From J054 sp964613615 (GTDB lineage: Bacteria; Pseudomonadota; Gammaproteobacteria; Steroidobacterales; GCA-2729495): a stretch of DNA of 15,335 nucleotides. The notes under the pieces were generated by a model. The model made no database searches, had not been told where the DNA came from, and saw only the letters and a list, made by a program, of their open reading frames with translations. A program made the translations under genes and the position numbers. This document shows, piece after piece, positions 7,655 to 13,589 of this stretch. The stretch's first letter is position 1. The number at the start of each line of letters is the position of its first letter. The DNA lies in contig CAZTIB010000092.1 in the NCBI GenBank assembly GCA_964613615.1, positions 1 to 15,335 on the forward strand. The letters are read 5' to 3'.

Positions 7655-9208
7655 CTAGCCTCCCGTCGTCCCTGGCGCCATCACCCAGTACTGAGCGCTG
7701 ACCGCCGGCACACTGAGGGTGAGTTTGTCGTTCTGCGCGGTGATGGTACCGCCGCCGATGGCATCCTTGCCGGCAGCGCCGGCCCACTCTGCGGGCGCCT
7801 CCACCCGCGCCGCCGACGGTTCCTGGCCCCGATTGGCGGCGACGATCACGACATCACCGGACGCCGCATCGCGCTTGGCAAATACCAGCAAATCGCCGTC
7901 GGTGGACAGTTCGACATACTCGCCGCGACTGAGCGCCGGGTGCGCGCGGCGCGTGGCGATTAGCTTGCGATAGAAAGCGCGCATCTCTTCGTCGCGCTTC
8001 TCGCCCTTGCCCGGCAGGATCTTGCGGTCGCCCCACGGCATGTCGTTGCGATTGGTGGGCCATACGCTGCCGCCGCGCGCCACCTCCTCGCCATAGTAGA
8101 TGACCGGTATGCCGAGAATGGCCATCTGGATGGCCGCGCAGATTTCAAATTTGTCTTTGTCGCCTTCGAGTTCGTGCAACGCCATCGGTTCATCGTGCGT
8201 GGACAGGTAATGCGCGAGGTGGTAACCGTCGCGAACGCGATGGCGTTTCTGCAGATAGCGCGAGAAGGCGATGGTGCGGCCCCGGCCCTTCACGAAGCCT
8301 TGGCAGCTGCCCTTGAAAGTGAAGTCGAAACCCGCGTCCATCTCGTCGGGCTCGAACCACTGGTCCAGCACCTGCGCGTCTCCGCCCCAGACTTCCCCGA
8401 GCAGGAAGAAGTCCCCCCCGAGGCGGCCGCGCGTCTCGTCGCGGTGCAGGTCCCAGAACTCGTGGTTGATGTGCCAGACCGTATCCAGCCGGAAGCCGTC
8501 GATGCCGGTGCGCTCGGCCAGCGCGATGTTGGCGTCCAGCAGGTAGCGGCGCACGTCGTCGCGCTCGGTGTCGAAGTCGGGCAGCCCGCCCACCTGGCAG
8601 GTTTCGCGGTCTGCGCCGCAATCGACCTCCCGCGTGCGCACCCAGCCCTTGAACTGCGCATCGCTCTCGTACCGCGAACCGTAGCCGGAGTGGTTGTAGA
8701 TCACGTCCAGCAGCACCTTGATGCCGCGCGCGTGGGCCGCCTCCACCAGCGATTTCAGCGCGGCTTCGTCACCCAGGCGGGCTTCGATCGCGTTGAAGTC
8801 GTCCATCCAGTAGCCGTGGAACCCGTAGTGCTCGAAGAAGTCCAGGTTCAGTTCCGGGATGCCTGGCACGATGGAAGGTTGGGCAATTTGCAACTGGACG
8901 GGGGTAATCCAGATCGCAGTGGCGCCGAGGGACGCGATCTCATCCAGCTGGGCTTCCAGGCCCGCGAAATCACCGCCGTGCCAGCCGCCGGGGTTGTTCA
9001 GGTCGACGTCGCGGTTGTTGGACCGGTCGCCATCGGCGAAGCGATCGGTGATCACGAAGTAGATGATCGCGTCGGACCAGTCGCGCTGGGGCTCGACGAC
9101 GTCGGGTCCAGTGGTTTCGGCCGGGACCGTAGAAGTTTGAACGGCGCTACAGGCCGCTGTGACGGCCGCAATTGTCAGCAGCAGGTATTTCGCCGCTGTC
9201 ACTAACAC
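7655..9208 (-). CDS. GH13 alpha-amylase family lipoprotein
   Basis: 517 residues. It should hydrolyse alpha-1,4 bonds of starch or maltodextrin outside the cytoplasm. The N-terminus is a lipoprotein signal: a short basic part, hydrophobic residues 8-19, then Cys20 (TAAC-S). With Ser at +2, outer-membrane sorting is expected. The catalytic barrel begins with IIYFVITDRFADGD (48-61), then GGWHGGDFAGLEAQLDEI and GATAIWITPV. Catalytic regions are present: DVIYNH (168-173), GFRLDTVWH with the nucleophile Asp242, LLGEVWGG with the acid Glu272, and STHDEP with Asp339. Trp245 stands where many alpha-amylases have Lys. The last ~90 residues form the usual C-terminal beta domain. The start is GTG at 9208; GTG at 9202 is a possible alternative and neither has a good Shine-Dalgarno. 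First gene of the operon, 6 bases before malK. Exact GH13 subfamily (alpha-amylase, neopullulanase-like or cyclomaltodextrinase-like) is not settled. Confidence 0.92.
   Translation of the reverse strand: MLVTAAKYLLLTIAAVTAACSAVQTSTVPAETTGPDVVEPQRDWSDAIIYFVITDRFADGDRSNNRDVDLNNPGGWHGGDFAGLEAQLDEIASLGATAIWITPVQLQIAQPSIVPGIPELNLDFFEHYGFHGYWMDDFNAIEARLGDEAALKSLVEAAHARGIKVLLDVIYNHSGYGSRYESDAQFKGWVRTREVDCGADRETCQVGGLPDFDTERDDVRRYLLDANIALAERTGIDGFRLDTVWHINHEFWDLHRDETRGRLGGDFFLLGEVWGGDAQVLDQWFEPDEMDAGFDFTFKGSCQGFVKGRGRTIAFSRYLQKRHRVRDGYHLAHYLSTHDEPMALHELEGDKDKFEICAAIQMAILGIPVIYYGEEVARGGSVWPTNRNDMPWGDRKILPGKGEKRDEEMRAFYRKLIATRRAHPALSRGEYVELSTDGDLLVFAKRDAASGDVVIVAANRGQEPSAARVEAPAEWAGAAGKDAIGGGTITAQNDKLTLSVPAVSAQYWVMAPGTTGG
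7659..7664 (-). promoter_or_regulatory. Shine-Dalgarno deciding the malK GTG start
   Basis: GGGAGG on the minus strand, overlapping the last amylase codons and its TAG stop region. The 10-base gap to the GTG at 7648 is at the long end of the normal range but is the only good match nearby. Confidence 0.55.
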
Positions 9209-9216
9209 ACCGGCAA

Positions 9217-9235
9217 CGCGACAGTCATTGTCGCG
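9217..9235. promoter_or_regulatory. 19-base palindrome, possible operator of the amylase/transporter operon
   Basis: The sequence CGCGACAgtcatTGTCGCG has perfect 7-base arms around a 5-base spacer and ends 8 bases upstream of the amylase GTG. It could be an operator for a dimeric repressor overlapping the start of the transcript or leader, or an mRNA hairpin that hides the ribosome binding site, which would fit the lack of a visible Shine-Dalgarno. It does not resemble the LacI-type MalR box pattern. Function is inferred from symmetry and position only. Confidence 0.4.
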
Positions 9236-9479
9236 AACAAGGCGGGCGGGCGAAGTATGTCCTCAGGCCCGGGATGCCGAGATGTTGGTTTGCCCCCCGC
9301 GACGGTGTGCACTTGTTGGTGCCCACTCACAGTTATTTATTCTCGTTTTCCCCCGAAGGCTACTTGATGTTGCACGACTCAGACAGGCAAATGCAAGCAC
9401 TGATTGGCGTCAAAAAGGCGTCCTCCTACGCGTCGGCGCAACATTTCGATAACGAGCATAAACGATTGAAATTATTAAT

Positions 9480-9515
9480 AAAAAAAAGAGAGCCTCAGGT
9501 TTGCGTTGAGACTCT
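9480..9515 (-). terminator. Intrinsic terminator facing leftward, upstream gene not identified
   Basis: On the minus strand AGAGTCTCA and TGAGGCTCT form a 9-base stem (one G-U pair) around a 9-base loop, followed by C and eight T residues. The structure is canonical in that direction only; on the plus strand no T run follows. It would end a transcript that starts to the right of 9515 on the minus strand, where no clear gene exists. It could end a small RNA or an antisense transcript, or act as an attenuator in a long leader of the amylase operon. Confidence 0.6.
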
Positions 9516-9721
9516 TCGGCGGGCCGCTTGGATCATCCTCGGGCACTGCCCGGTGCGTTCGGCGAGGCATGAATGACACGCTCCGAAACAGGGCCGCGCC
9601 GATGCGACTGCGACGCGAAAATCCGGCCCGGGAAAGCCGCTCGGCAGGTCGATCACGAGGCTTGCCGGGCAGCCAGAAAAGCGTGCAAACCAGCGCGGCA
9701 CTGTCGCGCGCCTCAGGCAGT

Positions 9722-9737
9722 GCAGCCTTCGGGCTGC
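9722..9737 (+). other. Hairpin with UUCG tetraloop in the leader region of the SGNH-TPR gene
   Basis: GCAGCC-TTCG-GGCTGC is a perfect 6-base stem with the exceptionally stable C(UUCG)G loop when transcribed rightward. It lies about 75 bases upstream of the ATG at 9813 and is not followed by T residues, so it is not a terminator. It could stabilise or structure the 5' leader. Function unknown. Confidence 0.4.
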
Positions 9738-9812
9738 GACCGCCATGCTACTCTGTCGCAGCGCGGCGACTGACCTTTCACCCACCGCGCCCACTGCCAG
9801 CGATCCGCGCCC

Positions 9813-11588
9813 ATGCAAGACGCCACCCAGCCTGAAGATGCGGGTCGACCGCGAGCCGTTTTCCATGTGATCGTACTGGCGTTCCCACTCCTGTTCTTCG
9901 CAGGGCTTGAAGGTGGGATTCGCTTGTTTGGTCTCGCGCCGGTGGAGCCGCTTTTTGTGGACGGTCCACCGGGGTACCTGCGTCCGAACGAGGCTGTGGT
10001 GAACCGGTTTTTCATTCACCCGTCTCGGGCACCACGCGTGAGCATCGATACCACGTTCTTTCAGCGCGAGAAGCCCGACGATCTGTTTCGCGTGGTGGTG
10101 CAGGGGGGTTCCAGCGCGGCGGGTTTCCCCTACGGTAAGTGGGCATCACTCGCCGGCATGCTTGGCCAGCGGCTGAAACGCATCGCCCCGGAGCGCGAGA
10201 TCGAGATGATTTCCACCGCGATGTCCGCGGTGAACTCCTACGCGCTGCTCGACTTTGCGCAGGAGATTATCGACATTCGGCCCGACGCGGTGCTGATTTA
10301 CGCCGGGCACAATGAATACCTCGGTATCCTCGGCGTCGGTTCCACCTTCGGCGCCGCTTACAGCCCCGCGACGACCCGACTGTTGCTGGCGCTGCGTCGC
10401 CTGCACCTGTTCCGCGCCATGCAGCGCGTCTACGGCGCGCTGACTGAGCCGACGACCCAAGGTGCCGCGCAGCGCAGCGGCACCCTGATGGCGCGCGTGG
10501 CCCGTGACCGCGCGATTGCTTACGACTCGACCGCGTTCTGCGCCGGTGTGGAGCAATTTGCGCACAACCTGGATGCGCTGCTGGCCGCCTACGCACAAGC
10601 AGGGATTCCCGTGTTCGTCGGTACGCTGGTGTCGAATGAGGGGGGACAGGGGCCGTTCATCAACGCGCTGGGGGCGACCACGAGCCTGGTGACGTTGCAG
10701 GAACTCGCGCCGGCGGCAGCCAATGCCAATGACGCAGAAGCTTTCTTCCGGCTGGGCGGTGAGTTACGAAGCGCAGGCCGCGCCGAAGACGCACGCCGCG
10801 CCTATGTCTGGGCGCGCGATCTCGATGCACTGCGCTTTCGTGCGCCGTCCGCCATGAACCGCGTGATCACAGACAGTGCGGCGGCACACTCGGCGACAGT
10901 CGTCGACGTGGAAAGTGCGCTGGCGAAGTCGTCTCCGGACGGGATTGTCGGCAACGAGCTGATGCTGGAGCACCTGCACCCGAATCTCCGCGGCTATTTC
11001 CTGCTGGCTGACGCTTACTTCGATGCACTGACCGCAACGATCGATGCGCAGCGCTGGCCGGCGGGTCCGGACCGGGAAACCGCCTGGCGGGAAATCCCCG
11101 TCACCGAGATCGATGCCCTGGGCGGGGAATACCGCCTGCGTTTCTTGAAATCCGACTGGCCTTTCCAGCAGGAAAAGCAGCCGGTCAACATCGAGAAACC
11201 GCGCAACGAAGTCGAACGCATTGCGCAGGACTGGTTCTTCGGGCGCATCGGCTGGCCGCAGGCGATGCAGCGGGCGCTGGTGTACTACCAGCGTGCCGAC
11301 CGGCTGGACGAGGCGGCGAAAGCCGCCATGAACCTGGCCGATGCCTTTCCCTTCGAGGCCAACCCGCAATACGTGTCGGGTCGCCTGCTGCTGGCAATAG
11401 ATCAACCGGCGCGCGCGTTGGCCTACCTGCAGCGTGCGGCGCGGTTGGCACCGGGCAGGGCCGACACCTGGCTGGCGCTTAGCGAAGCCTATGCCGGTAC
11501 CGGCCGACAGGCGCAGGCGCGACAAGCCCTGGAAGAAGTCCTGCGGCGCGACCCGGATAACGTCGAGGCGCGGCGGCGGCTTGAGTAG
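9813..11588 (+). CDS. Membrane-anchored SGNH/GDSL-type hydrolase with TPR repeats (copy 1)
   Basis: 591 residues. A single hydrophobic helix at about 16-33 without a cleavage site suggests an inner-membrane anchor with the rest in the periplasm. SGNH blocks are visible: block I as GGSSAAG (98-104, nucleophile Ser100, Asp of GDS replaced by Gly), a block II candidate in AMSAVNSY (136-143), block III as AGHNEY with Asn167, and block V as EHLHP with Glu386 and His389. Between blocks III and V is a helical insert that resembles one TPR unit (about 305-335). The C-terminal ~110 residues carry TPR-like helices (ALAYLQRAARLAPG, then QALEEVLRRDPDN). The substrate is unknown; the superfamily includes esterases, deacetylases and acyl-transferases. 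The ATG at 9813 has no clear Shine-Dalgarno. It is transcribed alone, divergent from the amylase operon and convergent with its paralogue. The superfamily call is solid; the function is not. Confidence 0.82.
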   Translation: MQDATQPEDAGRPRAVFHVIVLAFPLLFFAGLEGGIRLFGLAPVEPLFVDGPPGYLRPNEAVVNRFFIHPSRAPRVSIDTTFFQREKPDDLFRVVVQGGSSAAGFPYGKWASLAGMLGQRLKRIAPEREIEMISTAMSAVNSYALLDFAQEIIDIRPDAVLIYAGHNEYLGILGVGSTFGAAYSPATTRLLLALRRLHLFRAMQRVYGALTEPTTQGAAQRSGTLMARVARDRAIAYDSTAFCAGVEQFAHNLDALLAAYAQAGIPVFVGTLVSNEGGQGPFINALGATTSLVTLQELAPAAANANDAEAFFRLGGELRSAGRAEDARRAYVWARDLDALRFRAPSAMNRVITDSAAAHSATVVDVESALAKSSPDGIVGNELMLEHLHPNLRGYFLLADAYFDALTATIDAQRWPAGPDRETAWREIPVTEIDALGGEYRLRFLKSDWPFQQEKQPVNIEKPRNEVERIAQDWFFGRIGWPQAMQRALVYYQRADRLDEAAKAAMNLADAFPFEANPQYVSGRLLLAIDQPARALAYLQRAARLAPGRADTWLALSEAYAGTGRQAQARQALEEVLRRDPDNVEARRRLE

Positions 11589-11625
11589 CGTGCCCGCCGG
11601 TCAGCGTCCGACCGAGGGGACTCGC

Positions 11626-11644
11626 ACGCGCACCACGCGTTTTT
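11626..11644 (+). terminator. Weak candidate terminator of SGNH-TPR copy 1
   Basis: ACGCG-CACCA-CGCGT followed by a run of five T (11640-11644), 37 bases after the stop codon at 11588. The stem is only 5 base pairs, though all but one are GC. It lies in the 83-base gap between the two convergent genes, which otherwise holds nothing recognisable. Confidence 0.35.
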
Positions 11645-11671
11645 CCTGCACACTGCAGACCGTGGTGGCGT

Positions 11672-13480
11672 TCAACTGCCGCGATCCTGTTCCAGCAGGC
11701 GCCGCGCCTGCTCGGCCCGTGCGTTACCCGGATCGATGGTCAGCACGCGGTTGAGTACCTGATCGGCCTCAGGCTGCATGTTCAGCCGCGCGAAGGCCTC
11801 GGCCAGGGCCATCAGCGCTGGTACGTCGTTCGGTTCACGGGTAGCCGCTCGGTAGGCGTAATTCAGGGCCTCGCGCGCACGCTCCCGGCGCAGCAGCAGC
11901 GTGGCCGCGGTGGTTTGCAGGTCCGGCAGGAACGGAAAGGCGTCGGAGAGGATCAGGGCCAGGCGCAGATGCTCGTCCGGATCGCGTGCGCGGTAATAGT
12001 CGCGCAGCGCCAGCGTCGCCTCGGGCCAGCTGGTTTGCTGCCGAAAGAGCTGCTGGGCCAGTTCCTCTGCATAGCCGTCCGGTTCGGGCAGTTCCGGTTC
12101 CCAGGGCGTGTCGACGAAGGGCCAGTCTGCCCTTAGCCGCGCGACTTTGTAATCGCCAAAGTTCTCGTCGAGCGCGGAGACCGGTACCTCCGCGCGCGCG
12201 GTTTGTCGATCCGTCGGCACGGAGGGCTCGCCAATCAGACCCGAATCGACAATTGCGTTGTAAAACGCGTCAGCGATCAGGAAGTAGCCGTCCAGCGTCG
12301 GGTGCAGGTGCTCGAGCATTATCGTTTCGCCGACTACGCGGTTTGGTGAGGCCGCCGCCAGCGCCTGCTGCGTGTCCACCAGCGTGACGGCATCGCCGTC
12401 GCCCAGGGACTTCAGTACGTCGTTGAACACCTCGGGTGCGCGGAAGCGGAGTTCGTCACGATCCTTCGCGCGCAGGTACGCGTCGCGCGCCTCCGTGTAG
12501 CGCCCGCCGCCTTCCAGTTCGCGGCCGAGTGCGAACCAAGCGTCCGCAGAATTCGGCGATGCATCGACACTAGCTCGCAGCCGCTCGACGGAGCCTTCGC
12601 CAGTGGCGCCCAGTTCCGCGGTTCGTGGTGCGCTGCTCGAAAACGGTGCCTGGTCGCGCTCATTCGCTACCAGCGTGCCGATGAACACCGGGATTCCCGC
12701 GCGCCGGTAGCGCGCGAGCAGTTCTCCCATGTTGCGCCGGAACTGTTCGACTCCGCGCTCGAAATCTTCGCTGCCGTAGGGAATGGCCTGCTTGCCGGCC
12801 ACGCGCGCCATCATGCTGCGCCCTGTCGCGCGGTCGGTGGGCGGATCGCTCAGCGCCGGCGTGAGAATGTTGCCGAGCGCTCGGTAGATCCGGAGTTTGC
12901 CCAGCGCGAAGTGCGCGCGCGTGATCCACGGGGACGCGGAGACGGACAGCCGGGACCCGACACCGAAGATGCCCAGGTATTCGTTGTGGCCGGCATACAC
13001 CACCACCAGGTCCGGCTCAATGGCGATGATTTCATCGACGAAGTCGAGCAGGGTGTAGCTGTTCACCGCCGACATCGCGGTGTTGATCACTTCGACCGTG
13101 CGATGCGGGTAGGCGCGGCGCAGGCGCCGCTCCAGCATACCGGCCGGTGACGCGCCCAGGCCGTAGGGAAAGCCGGCCGCGGTGGAGCCGCCCTGCACCA
13201 CAATGCGCAGCGAGTTCGCAGGCTTTTCTGCCAAAAAGAAGCCCGTCTCGATCTGGATGCCGGGTGCGTTCTCGTCACCGGGGAAATAGCGGCGCACAAC
13301 GTCGGGGTTGGCCAGGCGATAGTCCGGGTGCTGCGGCTCGCTGATGAACAGCGGCGCCGGTACCGCGACACCGGCCACGCGCAACGCGACCTCGACCGCG
13401 GCGAACAGCGCCAGCGGCACCAGCAGCATGATCAGCGTGTAGACAAGCCGCCGGCCATCGGTGCTTCGTGCTTCAGTCAT
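11672..13480 (-). CDS. Membrane-anchored SGNH/GDSL-type hydrolase with TPR repeats (copy 2)
   Basis: 602 residues from the ATG at 13480. This start was chosen over the ATG at 13582 because it begins, like copy 1, about ten residues before the single membrane helix (RRLVYTLIMLLVPLALFAAV), has GGTGG 3 bases upstream, and the extra upstream stretch contains a strong terminator. SGNH blocks: GGSTAAG with Ser99, AGHNEYLG with Asn166, EHLHP with Glu390 and His393. A TPR-like insert (NSADAWFALGRELEGGGRY and following) lies between blocks III and V, and further TPR-like helices fill the C-terminus (DVPALMALAEAFARLNMQPE, then NRVLTIDPGNARAE). Over 94 aligned residues around blocks I-III, 63 are identical to copy 1 by my count, so the two are clear paralogues. 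It lies downstream of the pullulanase gene on the same strand but behind a terminator. Periplasmic esterase or acyl-transferase activity on an unknown substrate is the best inference. Confidence 0.82.
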   Translation of the reverse strand: MTEARSTDGRRLVYTLIMLLVPLALFAAVEVALRVAGVAVPAPLFISEPQHPDYRLANPDVVRRYFPGDENAPGIQIETGFFLAEKPANSLRIVVQGGSTAAGFPYGLGASPAGMLERRLRRAYPHRTVEVINTAMSAVNSYTLLDFVDEIIAIEPDLVVVYAGHNEYLGIFGVGSRLSVSASPWITRAHFALGKLRIYRALGNILTPALSDPPTDRATGRSMMARVAGKQAIPYGSEDFERGVEQFRRNMGELLARYRRAGIPVFIGTLVANERDQAPFSSSAPRTAELGATGEGSVERLRASVDASPNSADAWFALGRELEGGGRYTEARDAYLRAKDRDELRFRAPEVFNDVLKSLGDGDAVTLVDTQQALAAASPNRVVGETIMLEHLHPTLDGYFLIADAFYNAIVDSGLIGEPSVPTDRQTARAEVPVSALDENFGDYKVARLRADWPFVDTPWEPELPEPDGYAEELAQQLFRQQTSWPEATLALRDYYRARDPDEHLRLALILSDAFPFLPDLQTTAATLLLRRERAREALNYAYRAATREPNDVPALMALAEAFARLNMQPEADQVLNRVLTIDPGNARAEQARRLLEQDRGS

Positions 13481-13542
13481 GATCCACCAGATCCCGGCGA
13501 TCGGCACCGCCGGCTCAGCACGGACGGGAGGCGCGGTCCAGG

Positions 13543-13575
13543 AAAAACGGCTGGCCGGGTTGCCCCGGCTAGCCA
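13543..13575 (-). terminator. Strong intrinsic terminator after the pullulanase gene
   Basis: On the minus strand GCTAGCCGGG and CCCGGCCAGC form a 10-base stem with one mismatch around a GCAA (GNRA-type) loop; a further G-C and G-U pair can close its base. A run of five T (13547 to 13543) follows. It starts 14 bases after the pullulanase stop codon. It separates the pullulanase from the following SGNH-TPR gene and argues that the latter has its own promoter in 13481-13540 or depends on read-through. Confidence 0.7.
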
Positions 13576-13589
13576 CGATCATGCGTCGC

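Larger units (their letters stand above)
9209..9812. other. Intergenic region between divergent amylase operon and SGNH-TPR gene
   Basis: About 600 bases with no convincing protein gene. From left to right it holds a 19-base palindrome beside the amylase start, a GC-rich stretch, an AT-rich patch at about 9440-9487, a leftward intrinsic terminator at 9480-9515, a small hairpin at 9540-9552 (CGGGC/GCCCG, 3-base loop), and a UUCG-loop hairpin at 9722-9737. The promoters of both flanking genes should lie here, but I cannot call a good -35/-10 pair; the best -35-like hexamer on the minus strand is TTGACG (9408-9413) without a matching -10. A plus-strand open frame (about 9367-9576, starting MLHDSDRQMQALIG) exists but has only a weak ribosome site and overlaps the terminator, so it is not called as a gene. 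Confidence 0.6.

Noticed and set aside
8174..9205. Plus-strand open frame of 343 codons antisense to the amylase
   Set aside because: The minus strand encodes all GH13 catalytic regions; the plus-strand translation shows no domain and no ribosome site.
9301..9345. Possible CRP-like site (TGTG and TCACA half-sites)
   Set aside because: The TCACA half has no TGTGA partner at the required 6-base spacing; the only TGTG is too far away.
9367..9576. Possible small plus-strand gene starting MLHDSDRQMQALIG
   Set aside because: Weak ribosome site, no recognised family, and its coding stretch runs through the strong leftward terminator hairpin. Kept only as a remark.
9495..10019. Minus-strand open frame of 174 codons overlapping the start of SGNH-TPR copy 1
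   Set aside because: Cys/Arg/Ser-rich translation without domain, antisense to a well-supported protein; its stop lies inside the terminator hairpin. A non-coding transcript seems more likely than a protein.
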